64,000 nt of DNA. Source: Theocolax elegans (lineage: Eukaryota > Arthropoda > Insecta > Hymenoptera > Cerocephalidae). The stretch's first letter is position 1, and each line of letters starts with the position of its first letter. The DNA lies in NCBI GenBank assembly GCA_026168455.1, contig CM047428.1:43074769-43138768 (forward strand), given 5' to 3'. The notes under the pieces were generated by a model. The model did no database searches. It saw only the letters and a list, made by a program, of their open reading frames with translations, and was not told the DNA's origin. This document shows positions 10,181 through 21,196 of the stretch, one piece after another. Both the position numbers and the translations under genes were made by a program.

Positions 10181-11083
10181 AATATATGTCAGGGAGGGGA
10201 GAAAGCAACAAAAATTTCGCTCTCGAACTCAAATAACCAATTACATTTCGCCGCGTCCCGTATAAAAAGAAAAAAAAAAATTATTTAAATTTTCTTTAAA
10301 TGGGAGGAGGGGTGGGGCAGCTACCTCTCCCGAAAGAATCTATTTTAAATACTCTCACACCAATAATAAAATAGATTAAACAGGGGAACGAATTTATTTT
10401 ATTAGATTGGAATAAAATAATTCGCCGCAGTGGTTTTTCTCGACGAAACCAGCTGCAAAGACTTAATACGCGAAAGGGCTAGGCGATCGCGCTATCTCTG
10501 TCTCTCACACACACCGTATAGCCCGCCTAGCACCTAACTCCGATTCCCCGCGACTAGGGATTCTCTCTCTCTCACTCCCACTCGCGGGCGCAATCGGAGA
10601 GAGCCGATGATGATCGGCTCTTGCGAAGTCTTTCCCGTGCGCTGTTCGGGGGGGATTCTCGCTGCCCGCGATCCGCGGCGCAAGCTACTCTCTCCCTACT
10701 TTGCTGCTCCCATACAAGCTAGCAAAGATCTCCCCTCAAGCTTACGATCAAGAGAGACCGATCTCGGTGAGATCGGGCGCTTCCGGCTGAACACGGTCGC
10801 GCGCGAACTCTCTCCCGATATACCGGAGTATACCTCTCCTCGGATACCCGAGCAAGAGGGGGAATACTCCGGTATAGAGACGCGTCTCACACGCCGTCTC
10901 TCGTGCTCTCTCTCTCACTCTAACTCATACAACTCACTTTCTCTCTCTCTCTCTCTCAAAACTCAACCCGTTCACGTTTCGCCGCGACACTTCTCGCGCG
11001 CGAAAAGATGGCCGGCAATTTTACTTTAATTTAAATTTAATATCGGTGAGGACGAAACCGAACGTCCTATCACGGTCGCCATT
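10181..11083 (-). other. Leader of an LTR element next to its 5' LTR, with (CT)n tracts
   Basis: Non-coding on inspection. It has G-rich and CT-rich stretches, CTCTCT runs around 10560-10580 and 10900-10962, and a local inverted pair TATACCGGAGTATA (10818-10831) and ATACTCCGGTATA (10864-10876). At its right end it holds a primer-binding site two bases from an LTR. ORFs listed by translation here are repeat-driven. Confidence 0.5.
11071..11081 (-). promoter_or_regulatory. tRNA primer-binding site of an LTR retrotransposon
   Basis: On the minus strand the LTR ends CGTCACA, then AA, then TGGCGACCGTG. The two-base spacing and the TGG start match retroviral-type primer-binding sites. The TRIM has the same spacing. 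Confidence 0.65.
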
Positions 11084-11522
11084 TGTGACGTGGTATTCGC
11101 GTACCCGAGCAAATCAATTATTTTTAATAATTAAAGTTAACCGTTGGGCCGCGTTGCTCAATACCGCGCACACAATTATTTATTTATTTATCCGAATTGC
11201 GGCTGTCGCCAGGAACGCGAGTTCGCTGGGACGAACGGTGTGGAGGATTCGGGCGTTCCTCCTTGCCTCGATACGATGTGTAAATTATTAAAATGTCGGC
11301 GGGAGCGGGGAGAATAAAAGGAACACACAATGATTAGAATAAAAATAAGAGAAATATTTATTTTAATTCGATAATTAACAAAATGGTCACTCAGGCCGTG
11401 TGTCGCGACAAATATTGCTTCAGACAAGGGGACGACCGGTGGTTGAGGTGGTGAAGGCGGCCCTTGCCGCGGCGAGTGATTCGCGATCCGCGGTATCACC
11501 CGCGCACGACCCCGTCCTTAAT

Positions 11523-11555
<33 letters not shown>

Positions 11556-11963
11556 ACAAAACTCTACGAACACGCGTGTAAGTCCACCCGGGTCTCCGCA
11601 CCTAGCCCTGCTCCGGAACAACCGTTCACAGAGCTTAATGCAGGAGGGGGGTGGGGCGCACTTTCGGCACTCACGAGTAGCACGCGATCACGGTCAAACA
11701 ATAATCCGTCTTGATCGACGGATTATTCCACACTGATTAGGCGATCGCCTAATTTCTTGAAAAAGGGATGAGAGTGGAGAAACACACACACTCTTTCGCG
11801 CTCCCATCCCTACGTATAGTCGCGCGCTTAATTGTACACTCGTAGAAAATGTAAACAAGTGTCGTCGGTTGGCCTTGACATACGAAAGGCTCCGACGACT
11901 TACAATTCGCGAATTTAAGTACTCTATTCGTCGTGAATAGATTGTGTGACGATTTCCGTCACA
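11084..11963 (-). repeat. 880-bp LTR of a gypsy-type element
   Basis: The ends are inverted: TGTGACG at 11084 and CGTCACA ending at 11963. Orientation is set by the primer-binding site on the left, so the element runs leftward, the same direction as gypsy copy A. AATAAATATT-like sequence (minus strand) near 11351-11360 could be the poly(A) signal. It contains an (AC)n run at 11524-11560. Its ends match those of the solo LTR at 35797-36848, so one LTR family is present twice. I did not find its partner LTR on the left. Confidence 0.65.
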
Positions 11964-12623
11964 ATTTTTTTTAAATAAATTAAAATTTTTTTTTGGAGGT
12001 TAATATTAAAATAAATTTTTTTATGTGTGTTTTAAATCAAATTTAAAATTTTTTTTGCTGTTTCAATCACATTTAAATTTTTTTTGTGTGACCTTGTTGT
12101 GGAAAATTCTTTCCTTTTGAAGCTACTCTTCACAAATTTTTTTTTGTATGAGATTTACATTTGGTGTAAAATTATAATTATTTTGTTTGTCAAAATAATT
12201 GTATTTGTGGCTTCCAGAATTTTTTTTTTCCTTTCAATATTTAATTTCTCTTGTCAGCGAATTAAAATATTTTTTTTTATTATTTTTGTTTGTAAGTTGC
12301 AATCGATAGCAATTTATGTTAAAATTGTTACCAAATTAATTTGTTTGTAGAATTAATTCGGTCATGGATTGGTCCAAGTATCGTTTGCAATTTTACTTAT
12401 ATTTTAAAGAAAAGTTCGACAACAAAATTTTTTTTTCTCTTTGATCCGAATACAGATTCGATTAAGTTTTCGAATCTTGTGGCAAACAATTTTTTTTTAT
12501 AGCTTGTTTATAAAAATTATATTAATTTACATTAATTTTCTTTGTTGTTTTATTTATATTGTTATTATTTAATTAGTTTGCCAAGCTCGGATCGTTTACA
12601 GAGCATACGGGGACGCAGTTGGT
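11964..12623. other. AT-rich, T-tract-rich stretch before gypsy copy B
   Basis: It holds repeated runs of eight to ten T and no credible ORF. By position it may be the leader of copy B, but no primer-binding site is seen next to the LTR on this side. Confidence 0.4.
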
Positions 12624-13377
12624 GTGCCAACTGAGAAGAAATCCCCAGGTGCACAACGCCGTCTCTGCCTTATTAAAAAAATTACGATGGGCACCTACGA
12701 GATGCGTATGTGCAAAATACTTAGTGACTCGCAGGATTCGAGGCACATTAAAAAGGTCATGAGGTCATTTCCTTTGGAGGAGATCTACGCCAAACTCTAT
12801 CGATTGCACCTTAATGCAAAAAGCGAAAAGTTTCAGTGTAGAGAGCGCCTTCTAAGACATAGGATTAAGTGTTATGACCCTCAAATTGACGTGCCTTGGT
12901 ATCCAAATTACGACGAGGATACTTCTGCCCAACCAGCGACTAAGCCTTTAGACTGTCTACAGTTCTGGCAGAAGCACGAAAAGCGTTCCAGAAGAGGTAG
13001 TGTGATACCTTCTGGTACCGACAGGTCTATAGAGTCTGAGTTATCAGACGATAGACCAACAAGCGAGTACTTATCCCCGATTCAGGAAGAAGAGGGAAAT
13101 GTGACTACACATAGTAGGGTGTCCACGCCGACGGGTGAATCGAGACCGCTTTCTGATAATGCAGCAGGCATTGACTCAGTTCTTGTCAGTAAGACTTGGT
13201 GGCAAGGACTTTAAAGCATTGTTCGACCCAGGAGCAATGGTTTCACTTATACGCGTTGACGTAGCGAAATGCTACAGAGATAAGTGGAAACCGACCAAGG
13301 TAGTCGTGCGAGGTGTCGCAGGATCGGCACTGAAAGTCCTAGGTTTGTTAGATGTTCTATTTGGAATTGAGGGTTAG
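12624..13377 (+). pseudogene. Ty3/gypsy-type Gag and protease start, copy B
   Basis: The first frame (12624-13214) matches Gag of copy A: LHLNAKSEKFQCRERLLRHR, IDVPWYPNYDED and RRGSVIPSGTD. A frame change near 13180 leads to the retropepsin segment LGGKDFKALFDPGAMVSL (13135-13377 frame), which ends at a TAG at 13375-13377. The protease core therefore has D-P-G where D-S/T-G is expected, as in copy A. The gene is inactive in this copy because of the frameshift and stop. Confidence 0.8.
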
Positions 13378-14378
13378 ATGGCAACATCCAACTGAGAATA
13401 GTCGAGAGTATGGAACACTCGATGATTCTCGATATGGACTTCCTCCAACATTAAAACATCGATGTTAAAATTGGCGATGCCCTCTGGCGCGTTGGCGCCG
13501 GAAAATGGCAGTCTTTTGTCAAGGATGGAATCCGAGACGGAGACACGAGGATTCTCGCAGAGTGTGCAGGTATCATTGAGATTAACGATGACCAGCGAGA
13601 GAGGGTAAGAAAGTTAGTAGAGAACTTATTACCACCACCAGGTGATGTGCATGGTTTTACTACGTTGATCGAAAATCACGTGGAAGTAGAGCCAGGGGCA
13701 CGACCAGTACGTCACAAACCAAGACGTATGTTGCCTAAAGTCCTCGAATTCGCCCAGCAAGAAGTCAGGAAAATGTTTGATAGAGGAATAATTGAACCGA
13801 GAGCAAGTGAATGGTCTGCCGCTCCAGTGATAGTCCGCAAAGACGAAGGTAGCTATCGTTTTTGCATAGACTTCCGAGATTTGAATGCGGTAACAAATCG
13901 TGACTCATATCCAATACCGAATATGGATTCGATTCTGGATAAGTTCCAAGTGTTAATGTCAAAAATTAGTCGACATTACACCACCTTCGCTGTGCCTGGG
14001 TCTGGGTTGTGGCAGTTCACACGGATGCCGTTCGAACTGATGAATGCACCCATGATATTTGCACGGTTGATCGATGCTCTATTTGGTCCCGAAGTTGAAC
14101 CTCATGTTTATGGTCACCCGGACGATTTAATCGTTATAACCGAAACTTTCGAGGAACATTTAAAATGGTTGGAAATGGTTCTAAGGACACTAGTAGACGC
14201 AGGGCTAGAGTTGAACAGAGAGCAGTGTCAGTTCTGTTGCTCCAGCGTTACCTTCCATGGGTACCGCCTGGATAGTGATGGACTTCGTCCCGATGTGGAT
14301 CGAGTGGCTCCTGTCCTAAATTATCCGACCCCAAGGAATGTTAAACAACTTCGTTCCTTCCTTGGCATGGTCGGTTAG
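13378..14378 (+). pseudogene. Gypsy-type protease C-terminus and reverse transcriptase, copy B
   Basis: Downstream of the TAG the match continues with IQLRIVESMEHSMIL, then a further stop, then an open frame 13647-14378. It includes HGFTTLIENHVEVEPGARPV, WSAAPVIVRKDEGSYRFCID, the palm region TRMPFELMNAPMIFARLID, and the catalytic box VYGHPDDLIVI. The catalytic box normally reads Y-L/V-D-D; here proline precedes the two aspartates, so activity would be doubtful even without the stops. The frame ends at a TAG in FLGMVG where the family usually continues with tyrosine. Confidence 0.85.
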
Positions 14379-15338
14379 TATTCTCGTTTTATAAATCGAG
14401 AGTCGGATATTAAGATCCCTCTCGTGAGATTACTTCGAAAGGACCAGCCATGGGAGTGGGGACCAGAGCAGGACTATAGCCGGCGCGCCAGTACTTGCTC
14501 GACCAGACTTCTCTAAGATGATTACGCTTTTGGGGCTGTGTTGACCCAAGAAGATGAAGATGGTTTCGAGCATCCGATCGTTTACGTCAGCCGAGTGTTG
14601 AACAAGGCAGAGCGTAATTACATGACGACACAGAAAGAGTGTCTAGCCTTAATCTGGGCAATTAAGAAACTTCGGCCATATATTGAAGCGTATCGTTTCA
14701 AAGCTGTGACGGACCACAGCGCGCTCAACTGGCTGAAAACTCTTAAAGAGCCCACCGGTGGAATAGCGCGCTGGGTGCTTGAGGTGCAACAATGGGACTT
14801 CGAGATTGTGCACAAGAAAGGTGCACTACACTATGTTCCCGACGCACTCTCTCGCGCAGTCAGCCTGGACTCAGACGAAGTCGAAATAGTCTCCTTTGAC
14901 GTGATTACCGACCCATGGTACATCGCCAAATTGGATGATGTGAGGTCCAGTTCTCAAAAGTTTCCGTATTGGAAAATTGATAATGAAATGCTCTATCGAT
15001 TCACGACCGATAAGCTGCTGGACCCAATCACGGGTCAAGAGGAGGGATGGAAATTAGTTGTGCCCATTGAACATAGGACGCGCGTACTAGAGGATTCGCA
15101 TCGCCCTCCATCGTGTGGTCATTTAGGAGTGGAAAAGACCTATGACCGAGTGGCAGGGGACTATTATTGGCCAGGTATCTACCATGATGTCAGGCAATTC
15201 GTTGTGCAGTGTATAGACACAGGCGGGCTCTGTCCTCTCCTTAGACGCTTCATGGGGAGAAGAGTTTGGTCTGGAGTACCTGCCGGAAGCCGGGAGGCTT
15301 CCAACTCGCCCATTGCTGATCTGCCCTCCTCCAGCTAG
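14379..15338 (+). pseudogene. Gypsy-type RNase H and integrase zinc-binding region, copy B
   Basis: After a short degraded segment with stops, an open frame (14538-15338) gives RNase H (VLTQEDEDGFEHPIVYVSR, ERNYMTTQKECLALIWAI, VTDHSALNWL, ALHYVPDALSRA). It then gives the integrase zinc-binding domain with His residues in EDSHRPPSCGHLGVEKTYDR, YYWPGIYHDVRQF, and the first cysteine in VVQC. The second cysteine position is shifted (IDTGGLC). The catalytic integrase core is absent: the frame soon turns into unrelated sequence. Confidence 0.8.
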
Positions 15339-15564
15339 AAAACCGTCGGCGGAGACAACGGATCACGTTCACCGGCCAATTATCATCCTTCCGAGCAAAC
15401 CGACTGATCCCGAACAGTTGGCAGCGGTTAAACGCCGCTTGTTTGTAATCCCTCTGCCCTCACGATCGCGTACGGGGAACTACACCACGAACAGTCCCCC
15501 TCGGAGCAGGAGAGTGAGTAGGGCTCGGGCTCTGCAAAAAATCATGGCGTTGAGAAAGGTGTAG
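15339..15564 (+). pseudogene. Possible 3' coding tail of gypsy copy B
   Basis: A basic, proline-rich frame of 83 residues (15313-15564; LPSKPTDPEQLAAVKRRLFV, RSRRVSRARALQK) follows the truncated integrase. It could be the C-terminal tail of the polyprotein after an internal deletion. I do not recognise it by itself. Confidence 0.3.
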
Positions 15565-16156
15565 ATTTTATTTCCAATCTGCCCTGTTCAGGGCCACTAA
15601 GAGAATCAAAAATTAAGTTTTCCTTTCCAGTTTCCTCCGAGAGTCAATACCCGGACAACATAATTGTTAAAGCACCCTTTTTCTCTAATATATTCCTAAC
15701 AGTCTAATACATATTTTATTAGTTGCATGATTGATCAAGACTAAATATAACTACACAATTAAATAGTTTTATATAAAAATTGATTGAAGTTATTGTTTCT
15801 GCCGTGCGTCTCACAACGAAAAGTTTTTTTTCAAACGTTTTTATAAAAACATGAATTTGTTATATATAATCCTCCAAATTTGTTCTTTTTCGCACTAGAT
15901 CCTAGAGCGTTTCCTGTCTCAAAATCATCGCAGCAAAATAAGTAATGGGAAATAAAATTTTTCATTGAAATAAGATTTCATAGCTGATATCAATTAATAA
16001 AACTAGATAACTTTTGTATAAGTATTTCGATGTAAAGCAACAAAAAAGAAAAAACTGCAAAGTCGCCAGATAAATTAAATTATTATATTTTTTTTAATAA
16101 ACACTTTCTTAGAGCATGGCGATCTCCAGAGAAATATACTGATTAATTTACGTGTA
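15565..16156. other. AT-rich intergenic DNA
   Basis: Nothing recognisable. It runs up to the assembly gap. Confidence 0.5.
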
Positions 16157-16256
16157 NNNNNNNNNNNNNNNNNNNNNNNNNNNNNNNNNNNNNNNNNNNN
16201 NNNNNNNNNNNNNNNNNNNNNNNNNNNNNNNNNNNNNNNNNNNNNNNNNNNNNNNN
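16157..16256. other. Assembly gap of 100 N
   Basis: Exactly 100 unresolved bases, the usual placeholder size. The 5' part of the Helitron lies in or before it. Confidence 0.99.
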
Positions 16257-16282
16257 TCCTAAAACAAAATTACATTGACTCA

Positions 16283-17105
16283 ATGAGTATAGTAAATCGT
16301 TACGGAAAACCTGACTTATTTATAACAATGACATGTAATCCAAACTGAAAAGAAATAACTGAACATTTAAAAAAATATGAAACTGTAATTGATAGACCAG
16401 ATTTAGTATTTAAGGTATTTCATCAAAAAATAAAAGAATTTAAAGAATTGGTAATTAAGCAAGGTGTTTTAGGAAATTGTATCGCCTACACTTATGTTAT
16501 CGAATTTCAAAAACGTGGACTTCCTCAGATGCATATGCTATAATTTTTAGATAAAAATTATAACATTAATACTCCCGAAAAAGTAGATGAACTCATAAAC
16601 GCAGAAATTCCAAACGAAGATATCTATCCACGGTTGTATAATATTGTAAAACAGTTTATGATTCATGGACCCTGTGGAGAGCAAAACATGAGTTCACCTT
16701 GCATGAGGAAAGACACAAAAAAATGTACGAAAAATTTTCCAAAACAATTTAATAACAAAACAACTTTTAATTCATCAGGATATCCATTATATATAAGAAG
16801 AAATGATATCAAAAAAATCAATTATAAAGGTAAATACCACAATAGAATAGCTGATAATCGGTTTGTTGTTTCGTATAATCCTTATTTATTGTTAAAATTT
16901 AATTGTCACATTAATGTCGAAGTATGCTCAACAGTCCAATGTATAAAATACTTATTTAAATAGTGTTATAAAGGACATGACTGTGCGAACATAGAAATAC
17001 GTGACACAGGTATCAGATCAAAAGACAGTTCTAATTTAACTCATGATGAAGATATTGAAAGCAATGAATATAATACTATTAGAATACCCTCTACACGAAC
17101 TTTCA
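16283..17105 (+). pseudogene. Helitron Rep (HUH endonuclease) domain, degenerate
   Basis: Reading from 16283: MSIVNRYGKPDLFITMTCNP, then a TGA where tryptophan is usual, then VFHQKIKEFKELV and the HUH region RGLPQMHML followed by a TAA. In active Helitrons this motif contains two histidines (GLPHxH). Here the first is glutamine. The frame resumes with NEDIYPRLYNIVKQFMIHGP (16634-16963 ORF), MRKDTKKCTKNFPKQF and YNPYLLLKFNCHINVEVCST, the latter typical of Helitron_like_N proteins. A TAG follows at about 16963. The nicking activity is lost. Confidence 0.85.
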
Positions 17106-17351
17106 CATACCATAATAAGATTAGCTATTCACAATGAAGATGAACAAGAAGTGTATTTTAAAGAAGGAAAAGAAACAGAAATTTAAAAAAAAATGTAGAA
17201 ACGACATAACAGCATACTTAAAATTAAATCAAATCGATTCTGATGCACGAAATTATTTATATTCCGAAATACCATTAAATTATGTATTTGATAATAATTC
17301 AAAAACATGGAATAAAAGAAAAAAAAAACAAAAAAACCTGTATTAAGCAGA

Positions 17352-17639
17352 ATGTATTTAGTGAATCCAAAGGATCGAAAACGATATTTTATAAGATTAT
17401 TACTTTTACATGTCAAAGGAGTATCATCATTTCAGGATTTACGTACTGTTGATGATATAATTTATTCTACATTTTATGAAGTTTCTATAGCTAGACATTT
17501 GGTTAATGAAGATAAAGAATGGGACAGATGTTTGGAAGAAGCAACACAATTACACTTTCCTACTGCCCTTTGTGAATTATTTGCATATATTTGTATTTTT
17601 CACAATCCTATTAATGCAAGAGATTTGTACGAAAAATAG
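17352..17639 (+). pseudogene. Helitron linker segment between Rep and helicase
   Basis: The 95-residue frame contains KRYFIRLLLLHVKGVSSF, DLRTVDDIIYSTFYEVSIAR, EWDRCLEEATQLHFPTALCE and FAYICIFHNPINARDLYEK, all in the order seen in full-length Helitron proteins. It ends in a TAG. The stretch before it (17134-17346) is lysine-rich and of unclear coding value. Confidence 0.8.
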
Positions 17640-17720
17640 AAACACTTTTTTTACCACCCAAAATATGAACAAAATGCTGATGAAAACCTAGCATTAAACA
17701 TTATTGATAAGAACCTACAA

Positions 17721-18836
17721 TTGAATGGATATTCTTTAAATAATTTTAATTTACCCGTTATATCTACATTTATAGAAGATTATGCTGATAAATCAACAAC
17801 ACATAACAAAAGGTGCACATTTACTGAAATAAACGTCAAAGTAAATTCTTTAAAAAATCATAACAAAGACATTTTCGATACTATCGTGCAACATTTAAAA
17901 ATTGAAGACAAAAAATGCTTTTTTATTGATGGACCAGAAGGAAGTGGGAAAAGCTGTTTACTTAATGTTCTAATAGACTATCTTAAATTCTCAAACATTT
18001 CATTTTTATGTGTTGCTTGGACAGGGATTGCAGCAAATTTATTACATAACGGGAAAACAGTACACACAACATTTATAAACTACCACTTAATATCACAGAA
18101 TGTACTATATGTAATATTAAATCTAATTCAATAGATAGTAAAAATTTAAAAGAAGTTCAAATTATAATATGGGATGAAATATCTATGACATCGAAATATG
18201 CTTTTGAAGCAGTCAATCGCCTATTTCAAGATATATGTAATAATAAAAAAATATTTGGTGGTAAAATGTTGGTTGTTTCAGGCGATTTTAGGCAAACATT
18301 ACCAGTTATACGACATGGTAGTTATTGAAAATTCAGTTAAAAACAGTTACTTATGGCCGAATTTTATACGTATGACACTAAATGAAAATCTTCGAGTGAC
18401 AGATAATGACAATTATTTTAGACAATGGTTATTAAATGTAGGTGAAGGTAAACGTTTAAATATGTATGAAGAAGAAAATGAACTGCTTGAAATCCCTCTT
18501 GATTTAATAACAAAAGAAAATGTTATCATTGCAGAAATTTTTGGAAACGAAATAAAAATAAATGATAAAGATTTAAATGATAAAGTAATATTAGCCTTCA
18601 CCAACAACGACGTAATTGAAATAAATAATAAAATTTTGGCTATAATGGAAGGGCAAATTATTGAATACTTAAGTGTAGATACAGCAGAAGATGATAATGG
18701 AGAAAACTTAGATGTCATGTTACCTACAGAATTTCTTAATTCCGTTACACCTAATGGACTTCCTCTACATAAATTACAATTAAAAGTAGGTGCAATAGTA
18801 ATTCTTCTAAGAAATTTAAATGTGAATGAAGGTCTT
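17721..18836 (+). pseudogene. Helitron Pif1-type helicase, N-terminal part
   Basis: The ATPase core has Walker A GPEGSGKS in FFIDGPEGSGKSCLLNVLID, followed by VAWTGIAANLLHNGKTVHTT. A frame change near 18130 gives Walker B IIWDEISMTSKYAFEAVNRL and the conserved FGGKMLVVSGDFRQTLPVI (about 18155-18318). The third frame (to 18836) has NLRVTDNDNYFRQWLLNVGE, VILAFTNNDVIEINNKIL, and NSVTPNGLPLHKLQLKVGAI. Coding is cut at 18836 by the foldback element, after NVNEGL. Confidence 0.85.
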
Positions 18837-19811
18837 CCCTGTTGAAAAGAACCACGTGGTAAACCACGCGGTTTTACCACGTGGTTTTAGCACGTGGTTT
18901 ACCGCGTGGTTGGTCGTGGTTACCACGTGGTATGGGTGTAAATATGATTTTAGAATAATAGTGTAATGGATGCAAATTCGAACAACTTACAGGATTGCAA
19001 TAAAGAATTATATATTTAACCGTATCATTGAAATAAGTAAGGTCAAAAACTTTACGTGGTAAAACTGCGTAGTAAACCACGTATTAAAACTAAGGTAGTG
19101 GTTACAACGTGATGTTACTTGGGTTGTAATTAAATTATTTATTTAAATATTGTAAGATTTTAATTAAATTATATAATTAACAATAACATAAAACAATAAT
19201 TACAATCCTATGAGTAGTCCAAATTCGTATTTTTTACAATTGCCTGCTAAAACAATTTTTACACTTACCACGTGGTTTTACCACGTGGTTTTACTACGAG
19301 GTTTACCCTTATCTGGGTTGGTTAAATCTTTTACGTTAAGGATAAAAGTGTAATTTAATTAAAATCCTATAAGTAGTCCACATTCTTTTTTTAGAATATT
19401 CTAAAACAATTTTTACAATTTTACAACGCGGTTTTACCACGCGCTTTTACCACGTGGTTTCACCATACGGTTATATCGCGTGAAACTTTATGGCTTTATA
19501 TATTTTGTTGTTGCTAATTATATAATTTAATTAAAATATATAATTTAATTACAACCCTGGTAAAATCACTACTGGTTGTAACCACACCTTGTAAACTTTT
19601 TGACCTTACTTATTTGAATGATACGGTATTAAATATCTAATTTTTTATTGCAATCCTGTAAGTTGTTTGAATTTGCATCCATTACACTATTATTCTAAAA
19701 TCATATTTACACCCATACCACGTGGTAACCACGACGAACCACGCGGTAAACCACGTGGTAAAACCACATGGTAAAACCTTGTGGTTTACCACGTGGTTCT
19801 TTTCAACAGGG
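18837..19811. mobile_element. Foldback element with CACGTG arrays inside Helitron helicase
   Basis: The termini are perfect inverted repeats: CCCTGTTGAAAAGAACCACG at 18837 and its complement ending at 19811. The arms stay complementary for over 200 bp; for example 18985-19045 pairs with 19598-19665. At least ten CACGTG palindromes occur inside, most within CCACGTGGTTTTA-like units. The flanks suggest a 2-bp duplication TT: removing the element and one TT rejoins the helicase codons in frame. There is no transposase, so it is non-autonomous. Confidence 0.88.
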
Positions 19812-20223
19812 TTTGTAATGGAAGAAGATTATTAGTAACAAAACTTATGAAACATTTAATTAAAGCAGAAATTATAAGCGGAAAAAAAATTGGAAAATTA
19901 GTTTTAATACCAAGAATCACTTTGTCACCATCTAAAGAAGATATACCATTCAACATGCGCAGAAAACAATTTCCCATTCGATTAGGTTTTGCAATGACTA
20001 TTCACAATATGACAAATCACAAGGACAGTCATACAAACAAGTTGGTATCTATCTACCATCTCCAATTTTTAGCCATGGTCAATTATACGTAGCTCTTTCA
20101 AGAGCTAAAAGTAGAAAAAATTTAAAAATATTACTGTTAAACAATGCAAAAATAGAAAATGATACATTAAAAAATAAACACAAAATTTACACTAACAATA
20201 TAGTGTTTAAAAAAGTATTGTAA
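19812..20223 (+). pseudogene. Helitron helicase C-terminal part
   Basis: Downstream of the foldback element the helicase resumes with [32 protein letters not shown] and [13 protein letters not shown] frame change near 20008 gives [20 protein letters not shown], the helicase motif VI region, then [12 protein letters not shown]. It stops with a TAA at 20221-20223. These are the conserved last motifs of the Helitron helicase. Confidence 0.85.
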
Positions 20224-21164
20224 ATGTGTAGACGAAAATTTATACACATTTTATATAAATTTTATAAATAAATAAAAATGGAAGTATGAAAAAAAACATT
20301 AAAATATTACAACTATTGAATGATTAAAGTGAATATGCAAAATAATTAATAATTGTTTGCGCTGAAAATCATTAAAATACAATTGAAAATCGGCTGCAAC
20401 ATATCATATTGTAATAGACAAATCATTACATTAGTTATAATAAATAAAAAAAATGAAATATAAGAAAAATCCATTGAAATATTACTACTACTGAATCATT
20501 AAAATAAATATGCAAAATAATTGATAATAGCCTGCCGTTCGACAAAACTTACAGACTTCAAAAAAGAATCAGAGTTTCCCAAAGTACAACGACCGAAAGT
20601 TTAATTCTTATAATAACGTATAAACAGGTATTTAAAATTATTATTTAAAAACTTAAATTTGTTAAAATTTTACAATTAGAATTATATTTGCATATATCAT
20701 GTATAAAATATTTCGACAGAGCCGCCATTTAGATACAATCACTCACCCAACGTGCGTAAAAAATGATTTTCATAACACTCAATTTTATAATAACAATTAC
20801 TATACAGATTCTATTAAATACCAAAATTTTTAAATATGCATTATAAAAACCATCACTTTGAAATAATACTACATTCACATACAAATTAAAACCATATATA
20901 ACACAACGACAGTATTATATACCACTTTATAAAAAATGTTACCACCGCCATTAAAGAAAAATATAATTTATGAGAGTATATAACATGCTTATATTTTATG
21001 TATTCTGTAAACACATTATATTACATCAATTTATTTAAAATTACGATACCCCCCCAAATGGAAATTATTTTATGTGTGTGCATTTTAAATATGGACATAT
21101 TTCACTTTCTTTCTGAACACACACCTTCTTTATAATAACCTATAATGATTATTTTTACACAGAC

Positions 21165-21196
<32 letters not shown>

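Larger units (their letters stand above)
16257..20223 (+). mobile_element. Decayed Helitron (rolling-circle transposon)
   Basis: The plus strand carries, in order, a Helitron-type Rep domain (16283-17100), a linker region (17134-17640) and a Pif1-family helicase (17721-18836 and 19812-20223). Many stops and frame changes interrupt it, and a 975-bp foldback element sits inside the helicase. The 5' end is lost to the assembly gap. I could not fix the 3' end: no convincing terminal hairpin with CTRR was seen. Confidence 0.85.

Noticed and set aside
10607..11029. 140-residue ORF in GC-balanced DNA
   Set aside because: Serine/leucine runs come from CT-rich tracts in the LTR-element leader; no domain is visible.
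18837..19811. CRISPR-like array of CACGTGG repeats
   Set aside because: Units are irregular, palindromic and lie in the inverted arms of a eukaryotic transposon.
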